This document shows positions 56,939-64,000 of a stretch of DNA of 64,000 nt, one piece after another; position 1 is the first letter of the stretch; each line of letters opens with the position of its first letter. The notes below the pieces were generated by a model. That model saw only the letters and a list, made by a program, of their open reading frames with translations, was not told the DNA's origin and made no database searches. Source of the stretch: an uncultured Alteromonadaceae bacterium (GTDB lineage: Bacteria > Pseudomonadota > Gammaproteobacteria > Enterobacterales > Alteromonadaceae). Made by a program: the position numbers and the translations under genes. Location: the NCBI GenBank assembly GCA_947503265.1, contig CANNDC010000012.1, positions 84,997-148,996 on the forward strand, written 5' to 3'.

Positions 56939-58102
56939 TTAATTTAGCTGGCTTTCACGAATCAGGTGGATAAAGTGATCGAACAATGGCGCTGCATCGT
57001 GGGGACCGGGACTAGCTTCTGGGTGCCCTTGGAAACTGAATGCTGGCTTATCCGTCAGATGAATTCCTTGCAAAGATTTATCAAATAAAGAAACGTGAGT
57101 AACCTTGATATTGTCAGGTAAATTATCTTCAGAAACTGCAAACCCGTGGTTTTGACTGGTGATCATTACCACTTCGCGGTTTAAATCTTTTACTGGATGG
57201 TTAGCACCATGATGACCAAACTTCATCTTCATTGTGCTAGCACCGCTGGCAAGAGCAAGTAACTGGTGCCCTAGGCATATTCCAAAAATAGGGATGTCTG
57301 TTTTTAGGAAAGCTTGAATAGCGTTAATAGCATAATCACACGGTTCTGGGTCACCCGGTCCGTTAGATAAAAAGATACCATCCGGATTCATTGCCAATAC
57401 TTCATCAGCAGGAGTCGTTGCGGGCACAACTGTGAGTTTACAACCGCGCTCTACTAACATTCGTAAAATATTGTGTTTCGCCCCAAAATCGTACGCAACG
57501 ACATGAAAAGGTAGATCTTTCACATCATTCTGGTAACCCGTTTCTAATTGCCAAACACTATTCGACCACTCGTACTTTTCTTTAGTGGTTACAACTTTGG
57601 CTAAATCCATTCCTTTTAATCCTGGAAAACCTTTCGCTATGTCTAATCCTTTAGCAATAGCCGATTCGATGTCTGATTCTGTGGTTAAGCCATTTTCAAA
57701 GGTTTGAATACAGCCTCGTTGCGCACCCTTGTCTCGTAAAATACGGGTTAGACGACGAGTATCTATATCAGCGATGCCAAGAATATTGTTTTCTTTAAGG
57801 TAGTCTGAGAGTGAGGATTGATTTCTGTAATTGCTAGCGATTAGCGGAAGATCACGAATGATAAGGCCTTTAGCCCATATATTGTCAGATTCGACGTCTT
57901 CTTCGTTTGTTCCTGTATTCCCAATATGAGGATACGTTAAGGTAATAATTTGTTCTGCGTATGAAGGATCTGTCAGAATCTCCTGATAACCTGTCATGGA
58001 TGTATTAAATACCACCTCACCAACAGAAACACCAGAAGCACCAATTGATGTGCCTTTGAAAACTGAACCGTCTTCTAGCACCAAAAGGGCGGAAATAGCC
58101 AA
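56939..58102 (-). CDS. carA: Carbamoyl-phosphate synthase small subunit CarA
   Basis: The 387-residue glutaminase subunit has the amidotransferase triad: Cys in [12 protein letters not shown], and His and Glu in [11 protein letters not shown]. It transfers ammonia to CarB. I start at the TTG at 58102 ([17 protein letters not shown]), which has GGGAGG 5 bases upstream and gives a length close to E. coli CarA. A start at 58141 would add 13 unrelated residues. Arginine or purine-type repressor sites upstream are plausible, but I could not identify one. Confidence 0.96.
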   Translation of the reverse strand: MAISALLVLEDGSVFKGTSIGASGVSVGEVVFNTSMTGYQEILTDPSYAEQIITLTYPHIGNTGTNEEDVESDNIWAKGLIIRDLPLIASNYRNQSSLSDYLKENNILGIADIDTRRLTRILRDKGAQRGCIQTFENGLTTESDIESAIAKGLDIAKGFPGLKGMDLAKVVTTKEKYEWSNSVWQLETGYQNDVKDLPFHVVAYDFGAKHNILRMLVERGCKLTVVPATTPADEVLAMNPDGIFLSNGPGDPEPCDYAINAIQAFLKTDIPIFGICLGHQLLALASGASTMKMKFGHHGANHPVKDLNREVVMITSQNHGFAVSEDNLPDNIKVTHVSLFDKSLQGIHLTDKPAFSFQGHPEASPGPHDAAPLFDHFIHLIRESQLN

Positions 58103-58375
58103 GTCAACCTCCCAAATAAGGATAACCCAAGGAATTAACACTACGAAAGCGCCAAAACCCTACAAAAAACGGTGTAAACATTTGATTTACTTCCCGTTTG
58201 CGATCTTTGCAGCTAGCATTTTTGCTACTTTTCACGAATTTCATGACCAGTATTTACAAAAATTTGGCAAATTCCCGAGATCATACACGGATTCACTATT
58301 CACGTCCAACCCGATCTAGAATATTTACGAAAATAAGCAGTTGGCCGAATATTGCACCAATAAGGCACAAAACAA

Positions 58376-59179
58376 TCAGTTAAAGCCTAATACGTCTTCC
58401 ATCGAATACAAACCTGCTGGTTTAGATTTCAGCCATTTGGCCGCTTTTACCGCGCCTTTTGCAAAAGTAAGCCTGCTAGACGCTTTATGGGTAATTTCAA
58501 CACGTTCGCCTATATCAGCGAATAACGCAGTATGATCTCCCACTACATCACCACCTCTAACTGTGGCAAATCCAATCGTGCTCTGCTGCCGTTCTCCAGT
58601 ATCGCCTTCGCGTCCGTAGACTGCGCATGCGTTTAAATCTCTGCCTAATTCATCAGCTATTGCTTCACCAATAGCAACGGCTGTTCCTGAAGGGGCATCC
58701 TTTTTAAACCTATGATGAGCCTCAATAATTTCTATGTCTGCGCTTTCCCCCATCACTTTCGCCGTTTGTCTTACTAGACTCAACATAAGGTTGACTCCAA
58801 CACTGTAGTTCGCTGCAAATACTATGGGAATATGCTGCGCTGCATTGTTAAGAAGCTGTTTTTCGGAGTCGTTTAAACCGGTGGTTCCAATGACGACTGG
58901 CTTCTCATGTTCAATACACCAGTTTAAATTCGCTTCAAGGGCTGCGGGTAACGTGAAATCAATAATGACGTCTATATTGTCGACCGTCGCATCTAGACTC
59001 GCTGCTACTTTAATCCCTCTGGCACCGATGCCTGCTAACTCGCCAACATCAAAACCTACCCATTTTGAATCTGCTCTGACAGAAGCGCCACTCAACGTCA
59101 CTTCTTCGTCCAATTCGGTGGCTTCAATCAGCACGCGACCCATTCGGCCATTTGCACCAAATATCGCAATTTTTGTCAT
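58376..59179 (-). CDS. dapB: 4-hydroxy-tetrahydrodipicolinate reductase DapB
   Basis: The 267-residue NAD(P)H-dependent reductase acts in lysine and diaminopimelate synthesis. The nucleotide loop is [12 protein letters not shown] and the catalytic segment is [15 protein letters not shown] (His/Lys). TTGLN and [11 protein letters not shown] are also conserved. It lies upstream of carA on the same strand, with a 273-bp gap that must hold the carA promoter. Confidence 0.97.
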   Translation of the reverse strand: MTKIAIFGANGRMGRVLIEATELDEEVTLSGASVRADSKWVGFDVGELAGIGARGIKVAASLDATVDNIDVIIDFTLPAALEANLNWCIEHEKPVVIGTTGLNDSEKQLLNNAAQHIPIVFAANYSVGVNLMLSLVRQTAKVMGESADIEIIEAHHRFKKDAPSGTAVAIGEAIADELGRDLNACAVYGREGDTGERQQSTIGFATVRGGDVVGDHTALFADIGERVEITHKASSRLTFAKGAVKAAKWLKSKPAGLYSMEDVLGFN

Positions 59180-59309
59180 ATCAATTCGCCCTAATATTAT
59201 TTTGCAGCGAATTGTGCCTTATCTCGCGGTAAGAATCAGTAACAATAAGAACCTTTATTGAATCTAAAAGTTATGAGAAATTAACTAAAACTTTGATAAA
59301 AGATAAAAT

Positions 59310-59855
59310 ATGAGTGAAATAATCCCCTTTTCGAATAAAGCTATCAATACCGACTCATTGCCAAGTGTTGCTGAATTAGTCACAGAACCCATGAACGAGA
59401 AATACCGACCAGTGAACTTGGGTACCATTGTTGTCTTTAGTGCTATCTTCATCACAATCATGTCGTTGACGCGTTTTCAGATGCTTTTTGAGTTACCCAA
59501 AGAGTTAATCAATGCTTATCCATACGCCTTGGCTATTGTGCTAACGATTACAACTTTGCTCCTGGCCTATACATTTTTTGCCGACCCAAAAAAGCGCTTT
59601 GCTTTGCGAGAAAATGATATTCACTACGAATCAGGCTTGTTCTTTCGAAAGATTGTCAGCCAACCTATTCTGCGTATCCAACATGTCGAACTCAAACGCG
59701 GTCCCATTGAACGATTATTCGATTTAGCTTCGTTACAAGTATTCAGTGCAGGTGGTTCAATGCACACCTTTGAAATTCCGGGACTTGCCCATGAACAAGC
59801 CGTTGCGATGCGCAAATTTATATTGGCTCACAAGGATACCTTGAGTCATGGATGA
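59310..59855 (+). CDS. PH-domain membrane protein (YdbS-like)
   Basis: The 181-residue protein has two hydrophobic helices (GTIVVFSAIFITIMSL, YALAIVLTITTLLLAYTF) followed by one bacterial PH domain (FALRENDIHYESGLFFRKIVSQPILRIQHVELKRGPIERLFDLASLQVFSAGGS). It overlaps the larger PH protein by 8 bp. Such pairs occur in many bacteria. Their role, perhaps in envelope stress, is not established. Confidence 0.83.
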   Translation: MSEIIPFSNKAINTDSLPSVAELVTEPMNEKYRPVNLGTIVVFSAIFITIMSLTRFQMLFELPKELINAYPYALAIVLTITTLLLAYTFFADPKKRFALRENDIHYESGLFFRKIVSQPILRIQHVELKRGPIERLFDLASLQVFSAGGSMHTFEIPGLAHEQAVAMRKFILAHKDTLSHG

Positions 59856-61383
59856 GTCAGCCATTATTGAGCCTGCCGATAAATGGCAACGACTAGCACC
59901 AATATCAATTTTGTACTTTGTCGCCAGCGGAATAAAACACGCTGCAAACAACTTAATTTATACCCTGCCCGCATTTGCGGTTAGTTATTCATCGATAAAA
60001 AATAATCCAGAAATATGGCTACCTGCGGTATTGGGAACAATAGGTCTGATTGCTCTTGTCTCCTTTCTACATTACTTCTTTTATACTTTTCGACTAGCTA
60101 ATGACACGGTTGAAATTCGTTCCGGCGTATTCTCCAAAAAGCATATTGATTTGCCCTTTACTCGAATTCAAAATGTGACCTTAGAGCAACCCATTTATTA
60201 TCGCCCATTTGGTTACACCTGCATGCAACTTGATACCGCAGGTTCTGCTAAACAAGAAGCAAAAATAGTCGCCCTTCCCCTAGCAGTAGCAGAGGAGCTC
60301 AAAACCTTTATTCTTGAAAAAGTAGAATCAAGCATTGATGAAAGTACTAGCGAGCAAATCTCATCTGATAAAAAAGAAGTGATAATAAATACCCGTTCGA
60401 TTGGCGATCTGATTATCCATGGCATCACCAATAATCGAGTGTGGATTATTTTGGGCGTACTGGCCCCTTTGTATGACGAAGTAATAGAGTTTGCTATGCC
60501 TGTCTTAGAAAGTGTCGGAATTGATTTCAAAGCCTGGTTTGACGCCGATACGCACACCATATGGATGCTTGGATTAACTGCCCTCGCATTGACGTTTTTT
60601 GCAATGATGTGCATCGCATTACTATCCATATTTGGTTCGATTTTGATTTTTTACGACTTCACTCTGAGTAAATCTGAAGGCAAGTATATCCGTCGTAGCG
60701 GTTTGCTAACAAAACAAGAAATCAATATGCGATTAACTCGATTGCAAATGGTTGTAAGCAAACAAGATTGGTTAGACGTGCTTTTGAAGCGCATTAATTT
60801 AGAACTCAGACAAAATTCGTCCGGTGTTCGCAGTGCCAATGACCTGTCAATGATGAGCAATAAAATTATAGTGCCCAGCGTAAAACCACACGAGTGCCAA
60901 GAAATTATCGAAGATGCTTTTCCGACTAGTAATTTAAGCCAAATTGAGTACCAAGCGATAAGTAAGCGCTTTATTTGGCGTCAAATAATTTTGTGGTTGA
61001 TGCCTCTAACTTTGCTATTCACAGGAATACACTTTGCCAATGGTCAAGCAACGTCAGTTAGCATGCTGGGGTTATTGGCAGTGCCACTAGTATTAGGTTT
61101 AATCTATTGTCGCTGGAAACGCTGGGGATTTGCTAAAGATCAACACTATTTCTATGTAAGAAAAGGATTATTAGGGGTAGATTACTATTGTTTTCCTATT
61201 CACAAAGTTCAACAAACTGCGTTTAAACAGAGTTTAATGATGAAACGCAACCACTTAGGCAGTGTACAATTTATTTTGGCTTCTGGCGGCGTTGAAGTAC
61301 CCTTTATGCCCGAAGTAAGTGCAATGAATATGATAGATTCAGCATTATTCGAAGTTGAATCAAAGAAAAAATCTTGGATGTAG
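59848..61383 (+). CDS. Multi-PH-domain membrane protein (YdbT-like)
   Basis: The 511-residue protein has three PH domains: VEIRSGVFSKKHIDLPFTRIQNVTLEQPIYYRPFG, YIRRSGLLTKQEINMRLTRLQMVV and FYVRKGLLGVDYYCFPIHKVQQTAF. Paired transmembrane helices separate them. The partner PH protein is upstream with translational coupling (ATG within its last codons). Function unknown; a membrane complex is the likely form. Confidence 0.84.
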   Translation: MDESAIIEPADKWQRLAPISILYFVASGIKHAANNLIYTLPAFAVSYSSIKNNPEIWLPAVLGTIGLIALVSFLHYFFYTFRLANDTVEIRSGVFSKKHIDLPFTRIQNVTLEQPIYYRPFGYTCMQLDTAGSAKQEAKIVALPLAVAEELKTFILEKVESSIDESTSEQISSDKKEVIINTRSIGDLIIHGITNNRVWIILGVLAPLYDEVIEFAMPVLESVGIDFKAWFDADTHTIWMLGLTALALTFFAMMCIALLSIFGSILIFYDFTLSKSEGKYIRRSGLLTKQEINMRLTRLQMVVSKQDWLDVLLKRINLELRQNSSGVRSANDLSMMSNKIIVPSVKPHECQEIIEDAFPTSNLSQIEYQAISKRFIWRQIILWLMPLTLLFTGIHFANGQATSVSMLGLLAVPLVLGLIYCRWKRWGFAKDQHYFYVRKGLLGVDYYCFPIHKVQQTAFKQSLMMKRNHLGSVQFILASGGVEVPFMPEVSAMNMIDSALFEVESKKKSWM

Positions 61384-61404
61384 TCACTTAATGGGATTGT
61401 AGCA

Positions 61405-62088
61405 ATGCGATTGAAAAAACAGTTAGTTTGGGATTTGCCCGTCAGGTTGTTCCATTGGTTACTCGTGCTGGCGCTAATTGGCCAGTATGTAACGGCAGAA
61501 ATACTCGATGGCTACATGGAAATTCACTTCTACCTAGGTTACTTCACTTTGGGTCTAATCTTGTTTCGTTTAATTTGGGGCTTCGTAGGGCCTAGACACT
61601 CTAGATTTAGCAATTTTATTCGCTCTCCGATGGCAGCATTTCATTATTTTACGTTACTCATTCGGCGTAAGAACCCTAAGTATACTGGTCACAACCCGCT
61701 CGGCGGATGGATAGTGCCTGTGGTACTGTTGTTGGTTGGCTTGCAGGCTGTTAGTGGTTTGTTTGTGAATGATGATGTTTTGTATCAGGGGCCGTACTAC
61801 TCAGCAGTGGATAGCGAATTACAAGGTACTTTCCAATGGCTCCATCACAATCTGTTTGACATTATCATTGCAGTCATTGTGTTACATCTATTGGCCATTG
61901 CTTGGTATCAATTAGTATTAAAATACCCGCTTATTGGCGCAATGATTAACGGTAAAAAAGTAGCAAAGACGGGTATAACCAGCTCGAAAATTGTATTGGC
62001 GCTATTTTTGGTCATTGTTATTTCCCTGTTTATATATTGGTTAGTTGTGCTGAATGTCCCTGTTGTTGAAGAAGAGTTTTACTTTTAA
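61405..62088 (+). CDS. Cytochrome b561-type di-haem membrane protein
   Basis: The 227-residue inner-membrane cytochrome has four to five helices. The diagnostic VWDLPVRLFHWLLVLALIGQ start, the His in MEIHFYLGYFTLGLILFRLIWGFVG, and the histidines of WLHHNLFDIIIAVIVLHLLAI are likely haem ligands. Members couple quinol oxidation to various electron acceptors. The operon relation to the PH genes (21 bp gap) is positional only. The electron acceptor is unknown. Confidence 0.87.
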   Translation: MRLKKQLVWDLPVRLFHWLLVLALIGQYVTAEILDGYMEIHFYLGYFTLGLILFRLIWGFVGPRHSRFSNFIRSPMAAFHYFTLLIRRKNPKYTGHNPLGGWIVPVVLLLVGLQAVSGLFVNDDVLYQGPYYSAVDSELQGTFQWLHHNLFDIIIAVIVLHLLAIAWYQLVLKYPLIGAMINGKKVAKTGITSSKIVLALFLVIVISLFIYWLVVLNVPVVEEEFYF

Positions 62089-62094
62089 AACACC

Positions 62095-62508
62095 ATGCAG
62101 AACTTTTTAATCAGCTTATTGACGGGCTTAACTACCGTTTTTGCATGGACTCCGGCTACTATTCTGTTGGTCATGTCGTTTATTGGTATTTACACTGGAC
62201 TTGTGTATTTCGAAGAAATGGATGTGTTTCGGCTGATACTTTTATGTTTGCTGACTGTTTTAGGAATAGCCGGCTACTTAGGATTAACCTCTATTTGCTG
62301 GGGGTTAAAATTGACAACGAGAACCAAATTAGTGTGTCTAATCTGCGGAATTATGGCGCTCTCAAGTGTTATCTTAATAGGTTATATGTCTGAAAACGAG
62401 CTACTTCACATAAGCTTCAATATTGAAGAAATATATTTGTTTATATGCCCACTAGTATTTCTACTTTTGCACACCCTACTGGTATACCGTAACAGCAAAA
62501 CCCATTAG
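62095..62508 (+). CDS. Small multi-pass membrane protein of unknown function
   Basis: The 137-residue protein has four hydrophobic helices. No family is recognised. It starts 6 bp after the cytochrome b561 stop in the same direction, which supports expression as part of that operon. It is the last gene before the att-like tRNA fragment. Confidence 0.62.
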   Translation: MQNFLISLLTGLTTVFAWTPATILLVMSFIGIYTGLVYFEEMDVFRLILLCLLTVLGIAGYLGLTSICWGLKLTTRTKLVCLICGIMALSSVILIGYMSENELLHISFNIEEIYLFICPLVFLLLHTLLVYRNSKTH

Positions 62509-62536
62509 AGGTATAAGTGAGTCTTGCAAAGGAGAA

Positions 62537-62560
62537 TGGCGCGCCCGGCAGGATTCGAAC
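62537..62560 (-). mobile_element. tRNA 3'-end fragment, probable integration attachment site
   Basis: Read on the minus strand, the 24 bases carry a T-arm (GTTCGAATCCTGCCGGGCG) and the acceptor-stem 3' side ending GCGCCA, the pattern of a tRNA-Arg-type 3' terminus. Similarity stops at 62560, and no anticodon or D arm follows. Tyrosine integrases leave exactly such fragments when an element inserts into a tRNA gene. The element would lie to the right and the host to the left. The tRNA-Arg identity is from memory of its 3' end. Confidence 0.7.
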
Positions 62561-62631
62561 TATTTTTCATAGCTATATTTATCCAATTAAAACAAATAGT
62601 TATAAAGCAACAAACTATCACTTCTTTAATG

Positions 62632-62654
62632 TTTTGTAACCTCTTTTGTAACCT
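62632..62654. repeat. Direct repeats TTTTGTAACCT beside the att-like site
   Basis: TTTTGTAACCT occurs at 62632-62642 and 62644-62654, a 12-bp period. Short direct repeats next to an att core commonly serve as integrase arm-binding sites. That function is inferred. Confidence 0.5.
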
Positions 62655-62782
62655 AAATTTGAATAAATTCAATTTATTAGAAGCGCACCGTTCCTTGTAA
62701 TTGGATTATTTAATTGAAATGTAATTGAAGAGAAAATGTAATAGAGTTAAACCACAGTGTAAGGTTAATTAGCGAATGAGAT

Positions 62783-63871
62783 ATGGAAATTTTGAAAAAG
62801 TGGTCTGAGAGTCTAGAGGGTTTCTCAAATGCCTTAACCGAACGAATCAATAATAGGTTGATTTGGTCCTTTCTTTTCTCTTGGACCATTTTCAATTGGC
62901 ATATCCTTTACTTTTTATTAAGGTCAGAAAAAGAACCAATAGACAAAATTAGTCTTGTTGAAAAAATTTACTTTTCTTGGGGCACGAACTTTATTTATCC
63001 GTTACTAATTGCTGTGGCATATTCAACTTTATTTCCACTAATCCGCAATACAGTGGACGCTGCGTGGTTATCCTGTGACCGCTTTAGTAAAATCTACTTT
63101 GAAGGAAAAAGCTTACTCACTACTGAGGATAGAGACAGGCTAATAAAAGAAATTAGGGGTATAAGGTCACAATATACTCGCGAGATTGATGATTTAAAGG
63201 AAACAATCGATACATATCGTGAAACTATCGGAGAAGATAGAAATGAGAAAGTAAAGAAAAATCCTGAATTAGGCTCCTCAGAAAATAGATACCAATCCTC
63301 AAATCACGAATTAGCAGATGCTATCGAAGACTTTACACAAAAATCTAAACAACAATATTCAAAAAATAGTAGTCACCAATCTTCAATCGATTTACTTACC
63401 GGCTTAATATCAATGAGCTTATTCTCAGATTATTTCGAAGAAAAAATACGAAAGTCATATTCTACATATGATTGTTGGGCGTTGGTTATTTCAGATGTAG
63501 ACAAATTTAGAAATGTAAATGATCAACATGGACATGAAATTGGTGATCAATTAATAAAGCAAGTAGCAAAAAGGTTTGAAGGTGTGTTCACATCTGAGGC
63601 GATAGTTTCTCGGTCTGGAGGAGAATCATTTGTGGCTTTAGTAAAGTGTATTGACAATGGCGACTTAGAGGAACTCTTAGGTGAATTGCAACATTCCCTT
63701 AGTCGTCCATACAGAATTGGTGATTTGAGGATTAGTATTACAGCGACAACGGGCGTGTGTATGCTTAATGGAAAGAGTCCTGATCTTTCAGCTTCAACAG
63801 AGTTGGCAGATAAAGCACTATATGAAGCTAAAGAAACAAAAAGAGGAAGCTATATTATTAAATCCATGTGA
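62783..63871 (+). CDS. Membrane protein with coiled coil and degenerate GGDEF domain
   Basis: The 362-residue protein has two transmembrane helices (about 28-46 and 68-88), a charged coiled coil (about 115-150) and a GGDEF-like domain from about 200. That domain keeps DLLTGL, ISDVDKFRNVNDQHGHEIGD and a late LADKALYEAKETKRG. The signature is GGESF (279-283) instead of GGDEF or GGEEF, so the catalytic Glu is Ser. No RxxD inhibitory site precedes it. It may be an inactive nucleotide-binding sensor or a divergent cyclase. It sits just inside the putative integrated element, in AT-richer DNA. Confidence 0.78.
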   Translation: MEILKKWSESLEGFSNALTERINNRLIWSFLFSWTIFNWHILYFLLRSEKEPIDKISLVEKIYFSWGTNFIYPLLIAVAYSTLFPLIRNTVDAAWLSCDRFSKIYFEGKSLLTTEDRDRLIKEIRGIRSQYTREIDDLKETIDTYRETIGEDRNEKVKKNPELGSSENRYQSSNHELADAIEDFTQKSKQQYSKNSSHQSSIDLLTGLISMSLFSDYFEEKIRKSYSTYDCWALVISDVDKFRNVNDQHGHEIGDQLIKQVAKRFEGVFTSEAIVSRSGGESFVALVKCIDNGDLEELLGELQHSLSRPYRIGDLRISITATTGVCMLNGKSPDLSASTELADKALYEAKETKRGSYIIKSM

Positions 63872-63929
63872 CCGAAGTCAAAAACTGAAATTCGGCCTCA
63901 AGTTTTGAGTTGGCCATATAAGCTGTAGT

Positions 63930-63993
63930 AGCTCAGACTTGATCTGACAGTTACCCGTTTTTCAAATGGTGACTGTCAGTTTAGATTTGAGCT
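63930..63993. repeat. Long imperfect inverted repeat at the window edge
   Basis: Two 26-base arms (63930-63955 and 63968-63993) with a 12-base loop share CTGACAG/CTGTCAG and AGCT ends, with several mismatches. It may be a terminator or a palindromic mobile unit. Confidence 0.55.
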
Positions 63994-64000
63994 AAATTCT

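Noticed and set aside
58103..58375. Possible PurR half-site (CGCAAACG) and ArgR sites before carA
   Set aside because: Only one half-site is visible and no ArgR-like palindrome; too weak to annotate.
62537..62560. Considered as a complete tRNA gene
   Set aside because: Only the T-arm and acceptor 3' side are present; no anticodon or D arm can be found on the adjacent side.

Overview
The window reads as chromosomal DNA of a marine gammaproteobacterium of the Alteromonadales, most likely near Glaciecola/Paraglaciecola. This rests on gene content and low-to-moderate GC, not on a database search. Supporting signs are a large TonB-dependent receptor, three PEP-CTERM-type secreted proteins, an M13 lipoprotein peptidase, a complete urt-ure urea block, and housekeeping genes (lpxH, carAB, dapB, greA, sodB, grxD, bfd, miaE) of gammaproteobacterial type. 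No rRNA, complete tRNA, CRISPR array or insertion sequence was found.

Layout. 0-5 kb: 3' end of lpxH, a membrane Ser/Thr kinase divergent from a TIGR02999-type sigma factor, and a PEP-CTERM protein. 5-11 kb: a glycerol-type ABC importer in the order glpS-glpT-glpP-glpQ-glpU-glpV, with tightly overlapping genes. 11-18.6 kb: a YCII protein next to an ECF42-like sigma factor, an M13 peptidase lipoprotein, a TPR protein, a membrane-anchored AraC regulator and an M20 amidohydrolase. 18.6-24.9 kb: a DUF3857/transglutaminase protein with a membrane partner, miaE, a ccdAB-like toxin-antitoxin pair, a STAS-like protein and a LysR regulator. 25-30 kb: a TonB receptor, a TauE/SafE permease and a Tat-exported PLP aminotransferase. 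30-48.5 kb: a regulator pair (LuxR-type response regulator and an NCS1-permease/histidine-kinase/receiver fusion) divergent from a porin, urtABCDE, ureDABCEFG, a small His-containing membrane protein, a beta-propeller and a Yip1-like protein. 48.5-53.6 kb: redox and iron genes (peroxiredoxin, bfd with a Fur-box-like site, grxD, sodB), PEP-CTERM-like proteins, a decayed copy of the sodB 3' end, and greA. 53.6-62.5 kb: carB, carA and dapB on the minus strand, then two PH-domain membrane proteins, a cytochrome b561 and a small membrane protein. 62.5-64 kb: a tRNA 3'-end fragment that looks like an attachment site, then a membrane protein with a degenerate GGDEF domain, probably the edge of an integrated element.

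How the genes work together. The best-supported system is urea use. A porin should admit urea, UrtABCDE imports it, UreABC hydrolyses it, and UreDEFG load nickel. The divergent sensor/regulator pair is the obvious candidate controller: a nucleobase-type permease used as sensor, with a Cys-rich module between permease and kinase. A 12-bp perfect palindrome lies between the two transcription units. The most open-ended systems are the TonB receptor/TauE/Tat-aminotransferase cluster with its coupled micro-ORF, and the membrane degenerate-GGDEF protein beside the tRNA-derived att-like site.
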